Source: Linderina pennispora
Lineage: Eukaryota > Kickxellomycota > Kickxellomycetes > Kickxellales > Kickxellaceae
DNA length: 64,000 nt
Direction: 5' to 3'
Assembly (NCBI RefSeq): GCF_002104995.1
Contig: NW_024468260.1
Span: 248,001-312,000, forward strand
The translations under genes and the position numbers were made by a program. This document shows, one piece after another, positions 19,746-29,604 of this stretch; position 1 is the stretch's first letter, and each line of letters opens with the position of its first letter. A model generated the notes under the pieces. It did no database searches. It was not told where the DNA came from and was given only the letters and a program-made list of their open reading frames with translations.

Positions 19746-20429
19746 ATGGAAGCACAGCAGCAGCATCAGCACCCGTACTACCCGCAGTCGTCCCCGATGC
19801 CGCACTACCAGCCGTCACAGCTCAAGATGAGCGAGTCGCTCCTGACGGTCGGAGGCTCTGTCGTCGGCCTCAGTCTCTTCGCCGCGTTCCTTATTGGCCG
19901 GGCCAAGACGCCGTTGACGTGCAAGGACAAGTTCGTCACCATCTGGATGATGGTGTGCACTGGCATCCACATTGTGCTTGAGGGCTATTTCGTGTACAAC
20001 CACCGGGAGCTGGCGGGCATGCAGACGCTGGGCGCCGACCTGTGGCGCGAGTACTCGCACTCGGACTCGCGGTACCTGACCAGCGACCCGTTCACAGTGA
20101 TCATGGAGGGCATCACAGCGGTCTGTGACGGGCCGTTTGCTGCCCTGACGGTCTACGGTATCCTGACGGACTCGCCGGTGCGCTACGTGGCTCAGCTCAT
20201 CACCTCGCTGATGCAGCTGTACGGTGACGTGCTGTACATGCTGACGAATGCCTTTGAGGGCTATGCGTACACGAACCCGCACCCGTTCTACTTTTACGGG
20301 TACTTTGTTATGATGAACCTGCCGTGGATCGTCATCCCCCTGTACCTGATCCGCGACGCGTGGCTCAACATCTACCGCGGCATGCTGATTGCAAAGCGCG
20401 CCACCACTGTGGCTAAGAAGAACCAGTAA
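19746..20429 (+). CDS. Sterol delta8-delta7 isomerase, EBP (emopamil-binding protein) type
   Basis: A 227-residue membrane protein with the EXPERA/EBP four-helix pattern. Conserved catalytic-pocket positions are visible: His and Glu in HIVLEGYFV, Glu and Thr in VIMEGITA, Asn and Trp in MMNLPWIVIP. The segment LWREYSHSDSRYLTSDPFTV matches the family closely. A His/Gln/Pro-rich cytosolic N-terminus of about 25 residues precedes the first helix, and the C-terminus ends in a Lys-containing tail (AKKNQ) consistent with ER retention. EBP moves the sterol ring double bond from C8 to C7 in the ER. Most fungi studied use the unrelated Erg2 for this step, so this enzyme may replace or accompany Erg2. 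It is convergent with the LST2-like gene, with 32 bases between the stops. Confidence 0.88.
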   Translation: MEAQQQHQHPYYPQSSPMPHYQPSQLKMSESLLTVGGSVVGLSLFAAFLIGRAKTPLTCKDKFVTIWMMVCTGIHIVLEGYFVYNHRELAGMQTLGADLWREYSHSDSRYLTSDPFTVIMEGITAVCDGPFAALTVYGILTDSPVRYVAQLITSLMQLYGDVLYMLTNAFEGYAYTNPHPFYFYGYFVMMNLPWIVIPLYLIRDAWLNIYRGMLIAKRATTVAKKNQ

Positions 20430-20461
20430 TAGGAAAATCGAATAAATTTAAAAATAAAAAG

Positions 20462-22225
20462 TTAGGTGTTGATCTTGAATACCATCTCCAGGGCCATCCG
20501 GAACGGCCGCGCAAACTGCCCGCTGTGCAGCGAGTCGGCTATTGTGCATACGTCGACAAAGACCTGCTTCGTCTCGGCATGCTTCCCCAATAGACGCAGC
20601 GAGTGAGCCGAGAGACACTGCGTGGATGCAAGCGGACTCGTGACTGATGGGGATGCCGGCACCTCGCACACAATACAGCACATAGGGCTACTGCACTGCT
20701 TGCTGCTGCAGCTCGCCGGCGGCTGCTCGCACACCAGCGAAACAGAGTCCAGCTCGCGCGACATGGCCAGCTCCTCGGCTGCCGCAAACTTATCCCACGC
20801 CTCATCGGCCTCGTCCGCCGCCAGCATGCTCTGCAGTACCCGGTACTGCTCGTCGGACCAGCCAGAGGCCATGCTGGCGATCCGCCGGCTCACAGCGACG
20901 AACTCGCGGAACCACCAAAACGCCGGCTCCTCAGTGAACTGCAGCCCGTCGGCGCCCTTCACAATCGCATGCAGAATCGCCAGCCTGGGCAACGCTAGAA
21001 TCAGCTGCGGGTCCATTGACTCGACATCGTCTTCGGAAAACAACCCCAGCCGCACCGAGCCCTGCATGGTCTCGCTCAGAAGCACCACCAGTAGTGCGAA
21101 TTCCTCCTCCTGCGCTGCCGCCTGCCCGTCATCCAGCCCAAAGTATGCAAAGCACAGGTCGCGCTCGAACCGCACCCACGCCTCGTCAAAGTCCACCAGT
21201 ACCGTACGCAATGCCTCGACGCTCTCGCCTCGCCATGTGCGCATAAGCGCGCTGGACCGCGCATATAGAACAAACCGCAGAGCGGCCCACGCCGAGCACA
21301 GCAGCCATGCGGGCTCGCGCAGCTGCACTGTGTATGGCTCGGTCCCGCGGATCTGGAACCCGCGTGCCAGCGCCTGAGCCGCAAACAGCACCGACTCGCT
21401 GAACCCGCGGTCCAGCTCAATCTGATCGTCCTCGGGCAGATAATACCGGTAGTGTCGCGACCGTCCCTGGCCAGCGACCTGCGTAAACAGGATATGGATA
21501 CTGCACAGCAGCTTGCCCTGCCACATGTGGACGCGGTCAGCGCGTGCCCGGAATGACGACGAACGCGTGCTTTTCGTCTTCTCCAGCTGCCGGATCGCAG
21601 AGTCCAATGAGGACTCGGCCGCAAGGGTCTCGCGCAGGGCCGTCTGGCATATCCGATCGACGCCCTGGGTAAAGAGAGCCCGCGGGATTGTCCGAACCAT
21701 CCTCCACGCACGCTGCAGAACCTGGCCACCCGCCTGCACCTGGCCAATGGAGAAGATCCGTGCAATGGCCGCTGCACTCGGCACCACAGGCATTGGCGTT
21801 GTCTGGTCTACGTACTCTTCTTGGTAGTACGGAGTGTCATCGCTGCGCTCCAGGCCCTCCTCTTGCGGCCATTCCTGGTAGTACGACGCATCTTCCTGCA
21901 CGTCGCCAGAGATGGTCTCTATGGATTCGGGCATCGACACGGGCGATATTGGTAATGCTGGTGCGTCAAGGTCTGCGAGGGCCACGGGGCTCTGCACTAC
22001 CTCGGGCTCCGAGCCGCTCTCCTCGGGGAGCTGCCCCGTGTGTGAAATATGGCTGGACCAGCGAAAGCTTCGCCGCCGCTCGCCCAGAAAACAATCAGGC
22101 GTTTCCACGCCAGCGGGGTCAGCTGGACAGCCCGCCTGCCCACGCCCAGCCGTGAGCCATTGCCGACACCGTATCATCGTGGGTGCTCCCATGATGGTGG
22201 ACGACGATGCCGAGACGCTGGCCAT
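20462..22225 (-). CDS. LST2 (lateral signaling target 2/ZFYVE28)-like protein without FYVE domain
   Basis: A 587-residue single-exon protein. Residues about 1-130 are a disordered, acidic, Ser/Pro-rich region with two YYQE-containing copies (SYYQEWPQEEGLE and PYYQEEYVD). The rest follows the N-terminal domain of LST2: a helix near LFTQGVDRICQTALRETL, then YYLPEDDQIELDRGFSESVLF, then FDEAWVRFERDLCFAYF, then an insertion and the diagnostic EDDVESMDPQLILALPRLAIL followed by ADGLQF and FREF. Animal LST2 is an endosomal phosphoinositide-binding regulator of EGFR signalling with a C-terminal FYVE finger. Here the C-terminus has Cys residues (CSSKQCSSPMCCIVC) but no FYVE signature. The homology call is by pattern only. 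Confidence 0.65.
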   Translation of the reverse strand: MASVSASSSTIMGAPTMIRCRQWLTAGRGQAGCPADPAGVETPDCFLGERRRSFRWSSHISHTGQLPEESGSEPEVVQSPVALADLDAPALPISPVSMPESIETISGDVQEDASYYQEWPQEEGLERSDDTPYYQEEYVDQTTPMPVVPSAAAIARIFSIGQVQAGGQVLQRAWRMVRTIPRALFTQGVDRICQTALRETLAAESSLDSAIRQLEKTKSTRSSSFRARADRVHMWQGKLLCSIHILFTQVAGQGRSRHYRYYLPEDDQIELDRGFSESVLFAAQALARGFQIRGTEPYTVQLREPAWLLCSAWAALRFVLYARSSALMRTWRGESVEALRTVLVDFDEAWVRFERDLCFAYFGLDDGQAAAQEEEFALLVVLLSETMQGSVRLGLFSEDDVESMDPQLILALPRLAILHAIVKGADGLQFTEEPAFWWFREFVAVSRRIASMASGWSDEQYRVLQSMLAADEADEAWDKFAAAEELAMSRELDSVSLVCEQPPASCSSKQCSSPMCCIVCEVPASPSVTSPLASTQCLSAHSLRLLGKHAETKQVFVDVCTIADSLHSGQFARPFRMALEMVFKINT

Positions 22226-22789
22226 AGGTTACAGGAGAGAATAAAAGTATAGAGCGGGTGGAGAGAGGAGGAAGGGAGGTGAAATAAAAAAGATTCTACA
22301 GCATGCAAGTGAGAAGAAAGGGAGGAGGAAGGGGAGAGAGAAAGAGAATGACCGTCGGCGATATAACCGCGAGTTCCTGGGTGAATTAAATCCTTCTCGC
22401 CACAAAAACAAAGCCCGTACAACAAGAAAAGCGTAAATAAACAGCTGGAATAAACTGAGAAAGCAAAGAAGAAAGCGTTGGCTCTACTGCTTCACGCACA
22501 ACACGGTTGCACATCGAAGACTCGCCTACTCGTTTTGGAGCAAGAAGCCTGCAAGGATGCCGGGGCCCTATTTTCGCAAAAAGGAACTGAGCCCTCGGTC
22601 ACGCAAAATAAAAAATCTCCCCCTCCTCCCCCAAACGTGCTGGCAAGAAAACGCAATGCACTGCTTTGCTGGCAGGTAAATCTATTGCAAAGATGTCTCT
22701 TTTTCCCCGTCTGCCTTGCACTATTCGAAAGAGCAAGGAAATAAGGGCTTGCATCTGTTTAGACTTTCACGAAAACACACACCCGCCGA
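22226..22789. other. Intergenic stretch between divergent/tandem minus-strand genes
   Basis: Purine-rich DNA (GGAGG and GAAAG tracts at 22,250-22,350) likely forms the promoter and leader of the LST2-like gene. No coding or RNA gene is recognised. Confidence 0.35.
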
Positions 22790-24487
22790 TCAGTCCTGCC
22801 CCATAGAGTATCGGTCAATCATTGAGTCAAGAACCGTTCGATATTCGCGGACTGATTCGCGCTCAAACTCCTTGAAATGCCTAGACGCACCCGTGCCTAC
22901 CAGCCCGTGGAGCATCTGCAAGTACCCGGCCGACTCGCTCGATGTGCACAGCGCGCTGGCCGCACAGACGATCCTTGGTCCTATTGACAAATGGATTATG
23001 AGTATTACCCGGACCTTGTCTGCAAATAATTGCTCCTTCCCCCCCACAACAACCAGGTCCATTCTAAATGTGTGCTGCGCAATTGTTCAGCCTTACTTGT
23101 CAGCTCGCCCAATGTGCTCACCGCCATTCTACGCCCATGCACGTCGATACCGCGGAAAATCTTGGGGAACGACCGGCTCAGCCGCACCGGGCTGTCTACC
23201 GGCACAAACGATGGTCCAGCCATGTCAATGTCAATGCCATTGCCAATAACCAGATGCCCCGATAGCTGCTTTGAATCGCGAATCTCTGAGCCAGAAAAGG
23301 CAACAAAGTCCTTGTTGAGGATCTGCCCCAGGTCCGTGCTTTCGGTGCAAAGACCCGGCGCCAGCATCAGATCCGCTAGCTTGAAGTGCTCTTGCTGCGT
23401 CACTTGACTCACAATTTCATCAAGAACTCGGCGTCCCGCACTATTCCAAGAATCAATGAACGCACCGGTCCGCTTTCAGCAATAATTGGAAATTTGCAGT
23501 AAATTAGGAAACCTGCGCCTCGTGTCTACTTACAGTAGTCCGGTCCCCCACACGTCCAGTCCCATTGCCATCAGTGCACTCGAATGATAAAAGCTGTCTC
23601 CCTACAAGTGATCCCGTCGGTATAGTACGTCCTGTGCTATGTTGTACGTCACTGCTACTGTCGTCGGGGGGGGGGATACTTACCTGAATCTGCACACCTG
23701 GAAAAAGCTTGGCCAGACCCGATGGTACCGACACTGGCACGTACATTGACACGTTCTCCAGATTGGCTGCCAGCGACACCGCTGCATCCATGCCCCTGCC
23801 CCTGTCCATGTCCTCGACTGTGGTGTTCCCGATGCTATACAACAGCACGCTCTTCTTTGGATACTCATCGCGGATCCGTGCCAAGTACCCGCATCCATAC
23901 CCGGCAAACCCGCCATACATGTCCGCCATCACCTGGAATCCCTGCAGGCAGTCACAGTCTTCGGCAACCCGTCTAAAGTCGCCATCCATGACGTCGTCTG
24001 CGCGATCCTCACCATCAATCACATCCAGCCCTTCATGGAATGTGTTCATCTCGCCCAGACTGTTGCCATGGGCGATGCCCGACACTGGGTGCAGGCTGTG
24101 TGAGCTATACCGCACCTCGCCAAAGTCCGACCAGAATCGGATATCACGGGGTTCAATTTCGACCGAGTGGTCGCGCTGGAACTCCGACGTGTTGGGCTGC
24201 TGGGCACGATGTGTTTCGGTCTGACCCTCCCACTGCATAGCGATCTGTCGGGTTTCATCCTCATTGCCGTCCTCATCACCAATAGCAAGCAAGCCAAAAT
24301 TACTGGCCGTGTCAAACGCCAGCAGGCGCGGAGTACGTTGGGCGGGTCCACGGGGGGCGGTGGTCTCGCGGAACAGCACGTCAGTCGATAGGCCTGGGTC
24401 ATCGAGTTTTTGCTGCTGCATGTTCCAGTAGTGCGTGCCAACGTAGTTGGCGCTTTCGCCAAACTGCAGCGTGATTATCTCGTGCAT
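22790..24487 (-). CDS. DML1: Dml1/misato, tubulin-like mitochondrial inheritance protein
   Basis: Start ATG 24485-24487 (MHEIITLQFGESANYVGTHY) matches the misato N-terminus. A four-exon model keeps frame throughout: 24487-23684, 23601-23534, 23440-23097, 22980-22790. Introns are 23602-23683 (82 nt, GTAAGT...TAG), 23441-23533 (93 nt) and 22981-23096 (116 nt), all GT-AG. The protein is about 467 residues, the usual fungal length. Landmarks: RFWSDFGEVRY, DCDCLQGFQVMADMYGGFAG, then SFYHSSALMAMGLD across exons 1-2, and a charged C-terminal helix (REYRTVLDSMIDRYS). Misato proteins affect mitochondrial distribution and morphology. The acceptor of intron 2 is the weakest point; an alternative at 23473 would add coding sequence resembling the family but breaks frame. 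Confidence 0.82.
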
Positions 24488-24750
24488 TACTCTATATGAA
24501 AGTGAGAAGAATATAAGCGTGTCCACCGGCAAAGCTGGAATTCTGGTGCGCAGCCATGGCAAGATGGGCATATATGTAAGCATTGAGCAATTTATGGGCA
24601 TGCGAAATTCCAGCACCAGTGCTACTGCCACTGAAACATGGGCGTCGATGCGTGCAGACAGATCAATAAATGTCTTAATGCCTATAAATTTATTTATTGA
24701 AAATCAAGAAAGAAAGAAAAAAAGAAATGAGAGGTTTCATGGCATAACCA

Positions 24751-25765
24751 TTACAAAGTGTTAAAACTAAAGGCTGCAATGTCTGCCACTTTCTTTTCCT
24801 TCAAAGTTACCACAAGTAATTCCTGCTGAGAGTTATTGGTGATACCACAAATAAACGAGAGATTGTAATACTTCGCAACAATTGTCCCCCAGCTGGTACA
24901 TGAGTGGTAGTTTTTTCGGCTACCCGTTAAGCATGCCCCGCATGTTGACCTTGGCTGCGTATAAAGGGCATTTTTTAAGTGGGCAGATATATCACTCCAA
25001 GAGCCCATCTCAGCAATGGCACATCTGATGGCTGGCGAATTATCCTTCAAAGCTTTCAAGGCGAATGCAGCAGCAAGAGCAGCCTTTGCTGAACCCCCAA
25101 TCTTCAGTATCGACTATGTGTTTTTCCAGGAAGTATCTAACAAGCGGGGATGCATGGTATGCAATGTAGGTGTGCCAATTGCTTAGGGAAAAATCCTCAT
25201 CAGAAACAAGCCATAGAATGAACTTGTCCAAGTATGAATCAGGGCTCGTCACAAACTCCAATGAGTTGAAGGTAGTAGCTGCCGAGTCCAAGACTCCACG
25301 GAAATATGTTTCATGTTCTCTGATAGCTGTCAATTTGGTATCATGGTTAAGTGCCCTAATATACGCCTTTATGGCGCTATCAAAGCTAGCGCATACAAGA
25401 TCAACGTTTTGTATGACATCAGTAAACAGAGTATTGCGTCTAATAACACGGGCTTCCGCGTCCTTAATGCTACTGGTGTCGTAGTTCTGGAGAGAGAGAC
25501 CGGCAAACTCCTGGCAAGCTATATTGGAATATGCCTGCAAAAAACACTCTTCATGGTGTGACTTGGTAGCGACACGTAATTTAACGAGGGTGCGCAAGTA
25601 CTGGAGAGGAATTGTATCGCTCGCATCACTGACCTGTTGCTCTTTATCGGCAGGTAAATTGCTGGAAGGTATCTCTGGTGTATGGGCAGTCGCAATAGAG
25701 GCACTATCAGCGTCCTCTACCACAGAATAGTCGTCAGGGTCAATGCCCTTGATGATGTTTGTCAT
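24751..25765 (-). CDS. Unrecognised protein, one apparent frameshift
   Basis: An ATG at 25763-25765 opens 230-odd residues with an acidic Ser-rich start and then a helical, hydrophilic body. The C5 run at 25094-25098 carries one base too many. Dropping one gives an uninterrupted 337-residue protein, with the Ala-rich helix AKAALAAAFALKALKDN spanning the join, ending at TAA 24751-24753. The C-terminal part has Cys-containing text (RSTCGACLTG). There is no signal peptide, no membrane segment and no domain I can name. Because length becomes divisible by three when one base is removed, the break is probably an assembly error. Possibly lineage-specific. Confidence 0.5.
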
Positions 25766-26223
25766 GGGGAAGGAGGTTCAATAATAGGTAGGGAGAGCAA
25801 ATGAAAAATATACCTGGCAGTTCGGGGCTGAGGCTTCGATGTCAACTACTCTCACGATTCGCCTTTTTATAGACTTTTTACCAGCTGATTTTCTGTCGCA
25901 GGCAAGAGGCATTTGCTTACTTTGTGATGTGAAAACTTTACAATGCACTCGGCACTTGGTTCCAAGCATACAATGCGAGCTCGGCATGTGGAGGATCCAC
26001 AGCCAGTTTTGGTACCACTAATGTGTGACACATATTGCCCGGTGGTCTGACAGATCCGGGGCGATCATTGCAAGATGCTCCTGGAATAGACACATGGCGT
26101 TCGGCTCCTTTGCATGTCAGTTAGCCACCATACAGAACTCATACCCACTCAAACTCAAATAAGCCGCTTATACTACCGAATTTATTCGGAACTGGTAGCC
26201 ATTTGCCATGCAATGTAAACAGG

Positions 26224-26734
26224 TCACAGAATGTCAAGAAACTCCATATCTATGAATCCAGTGTTGTAGCAAAGCGGTGAACTGGCAAATTCAGCATCCA
26301 TGTACCTGCTGTAGAGGGCTTTGGGGATCATAGATGTGTTATGTCTAGCAGGCATCCCAAGGTTAGGCACAGTGTGGCTATTTCTGAGAGCACGACACCC
26401 ATTGTCTGGCAAATTCGCAGCATCTCTGAAACAGGCACCGCATCCCTCCAGAAATTATGTCCCTGGCACAGCTTTCCAGCAAATCGACATGCTGCTCTAT
26501 GACTCTATCCAGCAGAGCACACATAGTATTCACTTGCTGAGCGATATTGCTGAATTCTTCAGTGTGGCTTTTAATCTTTCCTCTGTATCAGCAATAGCAC
26601 AGAAGTTGAAGCTTCGGGAAAAGTTGCTGGTATATTCTGCCGAAATCACTTCCCCATATGCTAACCAACAATTATATAGAAGCATGTCTACCTCAGTGCA
26701 TTTACCATTGAATATTCTGAACATGGTTAGCTAG
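26224..26734 (-). pseudogene. Possible decayed coding remnant
   Basis: On the minus strand several short frames (26724-26530, then pieces to 26224) read as protein-like text with Leu/Ile helices (ALLDRVIEQHVDLLESC) broken by stops and shifts. No family is recognised. The overlapping plus-strand frame of 137 codons (26321-26734) is an alternative, but it looks like an antisense shadow. It could equally be non-coding DNA. Confidence 0.2.
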
Positions 26735-27107
26735 TATCTCGCTCCCAGAGCTACAGAATACCTGTGCTGACTCGCGAGCGTAATCCGATTCAAAAATCAC
26801 CTGCACGCTTTCCTGCCAGAACCGAGCAAAAAGATGTTAGAATGCAGTAGCATCGCCTGCTGGCCCCAGTGACCGCAGTGGTAATAGCTATTTCGTGTCT
26901 TTACGAGCGACGGCCGTAATTTCTGACTGCACAAATGAACTGCAGAGCTTTTTTGGAGGGAAGTAGAATGCCCTGTGTGCTAAAGGGATCTGACTAGCAT
27001 TAGTAGTGCCAGTGGTATATAAATGCTATCGTTTTCTGTATAGAAATCGCCGCCAGTATATCACAACCACCTATCTCACCCGACAAGCTCGTTTTCATAC
27101 TTCAACA

Positions 27108-27455
27108 ATGAACGGATTCACCCTGGCTATTGCCGCCATTGCTACTTCAGTTGTCTCGGCCCTCCCGCTCTATGGCGGCGGATACTACCCTGGCATGCAG
27201 TCAAGCCACCACAACGCTGGTGCGTACGATAATGGAGCTACCACGAACATGTCACCGTTCGGCAGCAGCAGCAATTCGTGGAATAACGGATTCTCGTCGA
27301 CACAAGACAGCGCTGCTTCACCATTTGGCAGCTCTGGCAGCTCATCATTCAACCAGTGGAATAACAACGCGTGGTCCAACAACTATAACCCTTATGGATT
27401 TTACGGCGGGTATGCCCCCTATGGTGGGTACGGCGGCTACGGCAGCCGCTGGTAA
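27108..27455 (+). CDS. Small secreted Gly/Tyr/Asn/Ser-rich protein
   Basis: A 115-residue protein starting at ATG 27108-27110, 85 bases after a TATATAAA box (27016-27023). It has a classic signal peptide (MNGFTLAIAAIATSVVSA) cleaved near residue 18. The mature part has two copies of an SPFGSS...WNN unit (residues about 48-62 and 70-90) and a C-terminal run of aromatic-glycine steps (YGGYAPYGGYGGYGSRW). No cysteines are present. Likely a structural or surface-coating protein; the family is unknown. Confidence 0.65.
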   Translation: MNGFTLAIAAIATSVVSALPLYGGGYYPGMQSSHHNAGAYDNGATTNMSPFGSSSNSWNNGFSSTQDSAASPFGSSGSSSFNQWNNNAWSNNYNPYGFYGGYAPYGGYGGYGSRW

Positions 27456-27725
27456 CCCTAAGAATTATCCCTGGCATGGGTATTTTAACTGCTATGCTTT
27501 CTGTGTGCGCATCAATGACGAATAAACTTTTTAAACTATTTCCATGAAAAGACTGATGCCTGGCATGTACCGCAAACCTTGCCAGTACACTGCCTCAAAA
27601 CTGATCACTTGAATAAGCTATAAAAAGGAGAGCAAGACGGTGTGAAAGTAGAAAGTTTGTAGAAAATTATCTAAATGTAGAGCAGAGAAATAGACTACTT
27701 TTTGGAGGATAACGTACTAGCTAGC

Positions 27726-29037
27726 TCATAGTTCTCGAACGAAACTACCAATCGTATCCATAGCTTTTGCAGACTCTGGCCGGTATGAGAATATCAGCTG
27801 GAAAACATGCGGCATCCCGTCGTATACGTCGTGCTGAACGATTCCAGGCGTATCAGGATTCTGCCTCTTGATCTTTTCATACAGGGCAGCATTGTCATCG
27901 TACAGGAATTCGCAGCTGCCACTTTGTATTAAGGTAGGTGGAAACCCGGTGAACGACCCAAAGATTGGTGATACCAGGGGAGACTCGAGCTCCTTCTTCA
28001 TCTGCTCACTCAGTGGCTGTCCAGGTGCGTACATGATGCGTATAACAGACATTGGCGACTCAAGGGGGTAGTCGACAAGGCAGTCGAAGTTTTCGGCAGC
28101 GCCATAGCTCGGTTTAACATGCCGCAGATTTGATACGGGTGAGACCAAAACAATACCTGCGGGTGCTGGGGAGCCAATGCCACGAAGCAGATGCACTAGC
28201 GAAAGTGCCAGCTGACCACCTGCGCTTTCCCCAAAGACAACTATGCTGGAAGACCTGAATCCTTGCTTGAGTAGGAAACAGTAAGCGATATACGCATCAT
28301 GTACGAACGCTGGAAATGAGTGTTCAGGGGACAGACGATAGCCGACGGAAACCACCCGGGTGCCTGTGACCTGGGATAGCTCCCCTGCGAACTCTCTGTG
28401 AGTGTCAATACTTCCGCGCACCCAGCCTCCGCCATGGAAAAAGAGAACAATTTTCTCACCCCGAACCACAGGTACCGTGTCAAGCAACCTCTCACTGCTA
28501 GACGTATAAGGTTCGAGTGCCGTGATAGCTGACTTTCCCAGGATGATTTCGCAGTCGAGCATCCGAGGGCTCTCCAGTGCCACATCCTCCCGAGCTAGCC
28601 TGGCTAGTTTGTCTCCAACGACAGGAATGCCAGCACAGCCGTCAGTATTTATGGCTACGCCCTTCGTGTCGATGTGATGCATACGGTGAATCCCCTTTTC
28701 TCTTGGCCAGGCCGATACGTTCGGAGAACAGCTGCGCAGAGGGATAAGGGTCTTGTGAAAGTCAATGTTTTCGATATTGTCATCATTGGCATAATAAGGA
28801 AGAAAGACCGTGTGCATGTTGACTCCAACGTCGACCATCAGCTGTATACATAGATCCCAATTTGGATGGCGCGGCCCCTTACGATAGTACCTGCATATGG
28901 ATTTTGCAAAGACAGCGGTTGACTTGTAGAATATTTTAGCGAGCTGCGCGAGTGAGTACGCAGATAAGGCTGCGGGGCCATTGATGGGTTTTCGATTTAA
29001 CAGCGAGTATATCTCTGAGCTTCACGTGGTTTGTCAT
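27726..29037 (-). CDS. HSL-type alpha/beta hydrolase (esterase/lipase), copy 1
   Basis: A hormone-sensitive-lipase-family hydrolase. The oxyanion motif HGGGW lies near 28422-28436, the nucleophile elbow GESAG near 28218-28232, and the catalytic His in DGMPHVF near the C-terminus. The usual ATG-led frame starts at 28838, but upstream codons continue as good protein (KSICRYYRKGPRHP). One extra base in the T4 run at 28989-28992 separates them from ATG 29035-29037. Removing it gives 436 residues, divisible by three. These enzymes hydrolyse acyl esters of lipids or xenobiotics. A tandem paralogue follows at 29605-30892. The two share 69 identical bases in a row near their 3' ends. Confidence 0.85.
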
Positions 29038-29604
29038 AGCGTTCAAAGAGTTGGGTAAGGAGGTTGTAGAAAGATATAGCTAAGTCAAGAATAGAGGGAC
29101 TGACGATGCACCACTCATCAATTGGACTCTTAAATCGACCAGATTCAATAGTATCAAGACACTACTGGCGTTCAGCACTGGCCCAACTAATATACGTTGT
29201 TGTGTCCTGGAAAACCAGAGGCGTAGGTACATAATGGAACTTTCTCCAATTCGCTAGCGTTATATTGGCAATAGTACAAAAATACTCTGTGGCTATGTTT
29301 CGAACCATTGTCAAATTGTGGCTAACTTGCATCAGAATGTATCTTACAACACATCAAAACATACGTTATAGCTGTAATATGAGCAAGCCGTCAATGGCTT
29401 GACAAAGACAAATGCATGGGGGCACTGGGGCAATCGGATAATGTCATCTTTGGCCATGGTTGGAAACAGCACTTGGCACCCTCCGTTGTCGCGCTGGCTG
29501 GCACTTTCAGAGCGAGGTCGTCGTCTACGAAAGCCTGGCATGTATAGCTGAAGCTCGAGCATCTAATTCGATTGCAACTGCAGATATAATATTGAGGTGC
29601 CAGC

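Noticed and set aside
23005-23520. Frameshifts inside Dml1
   Set aside because: A model with three GT-AG introns keeps one frame from start to stop without any extra base.
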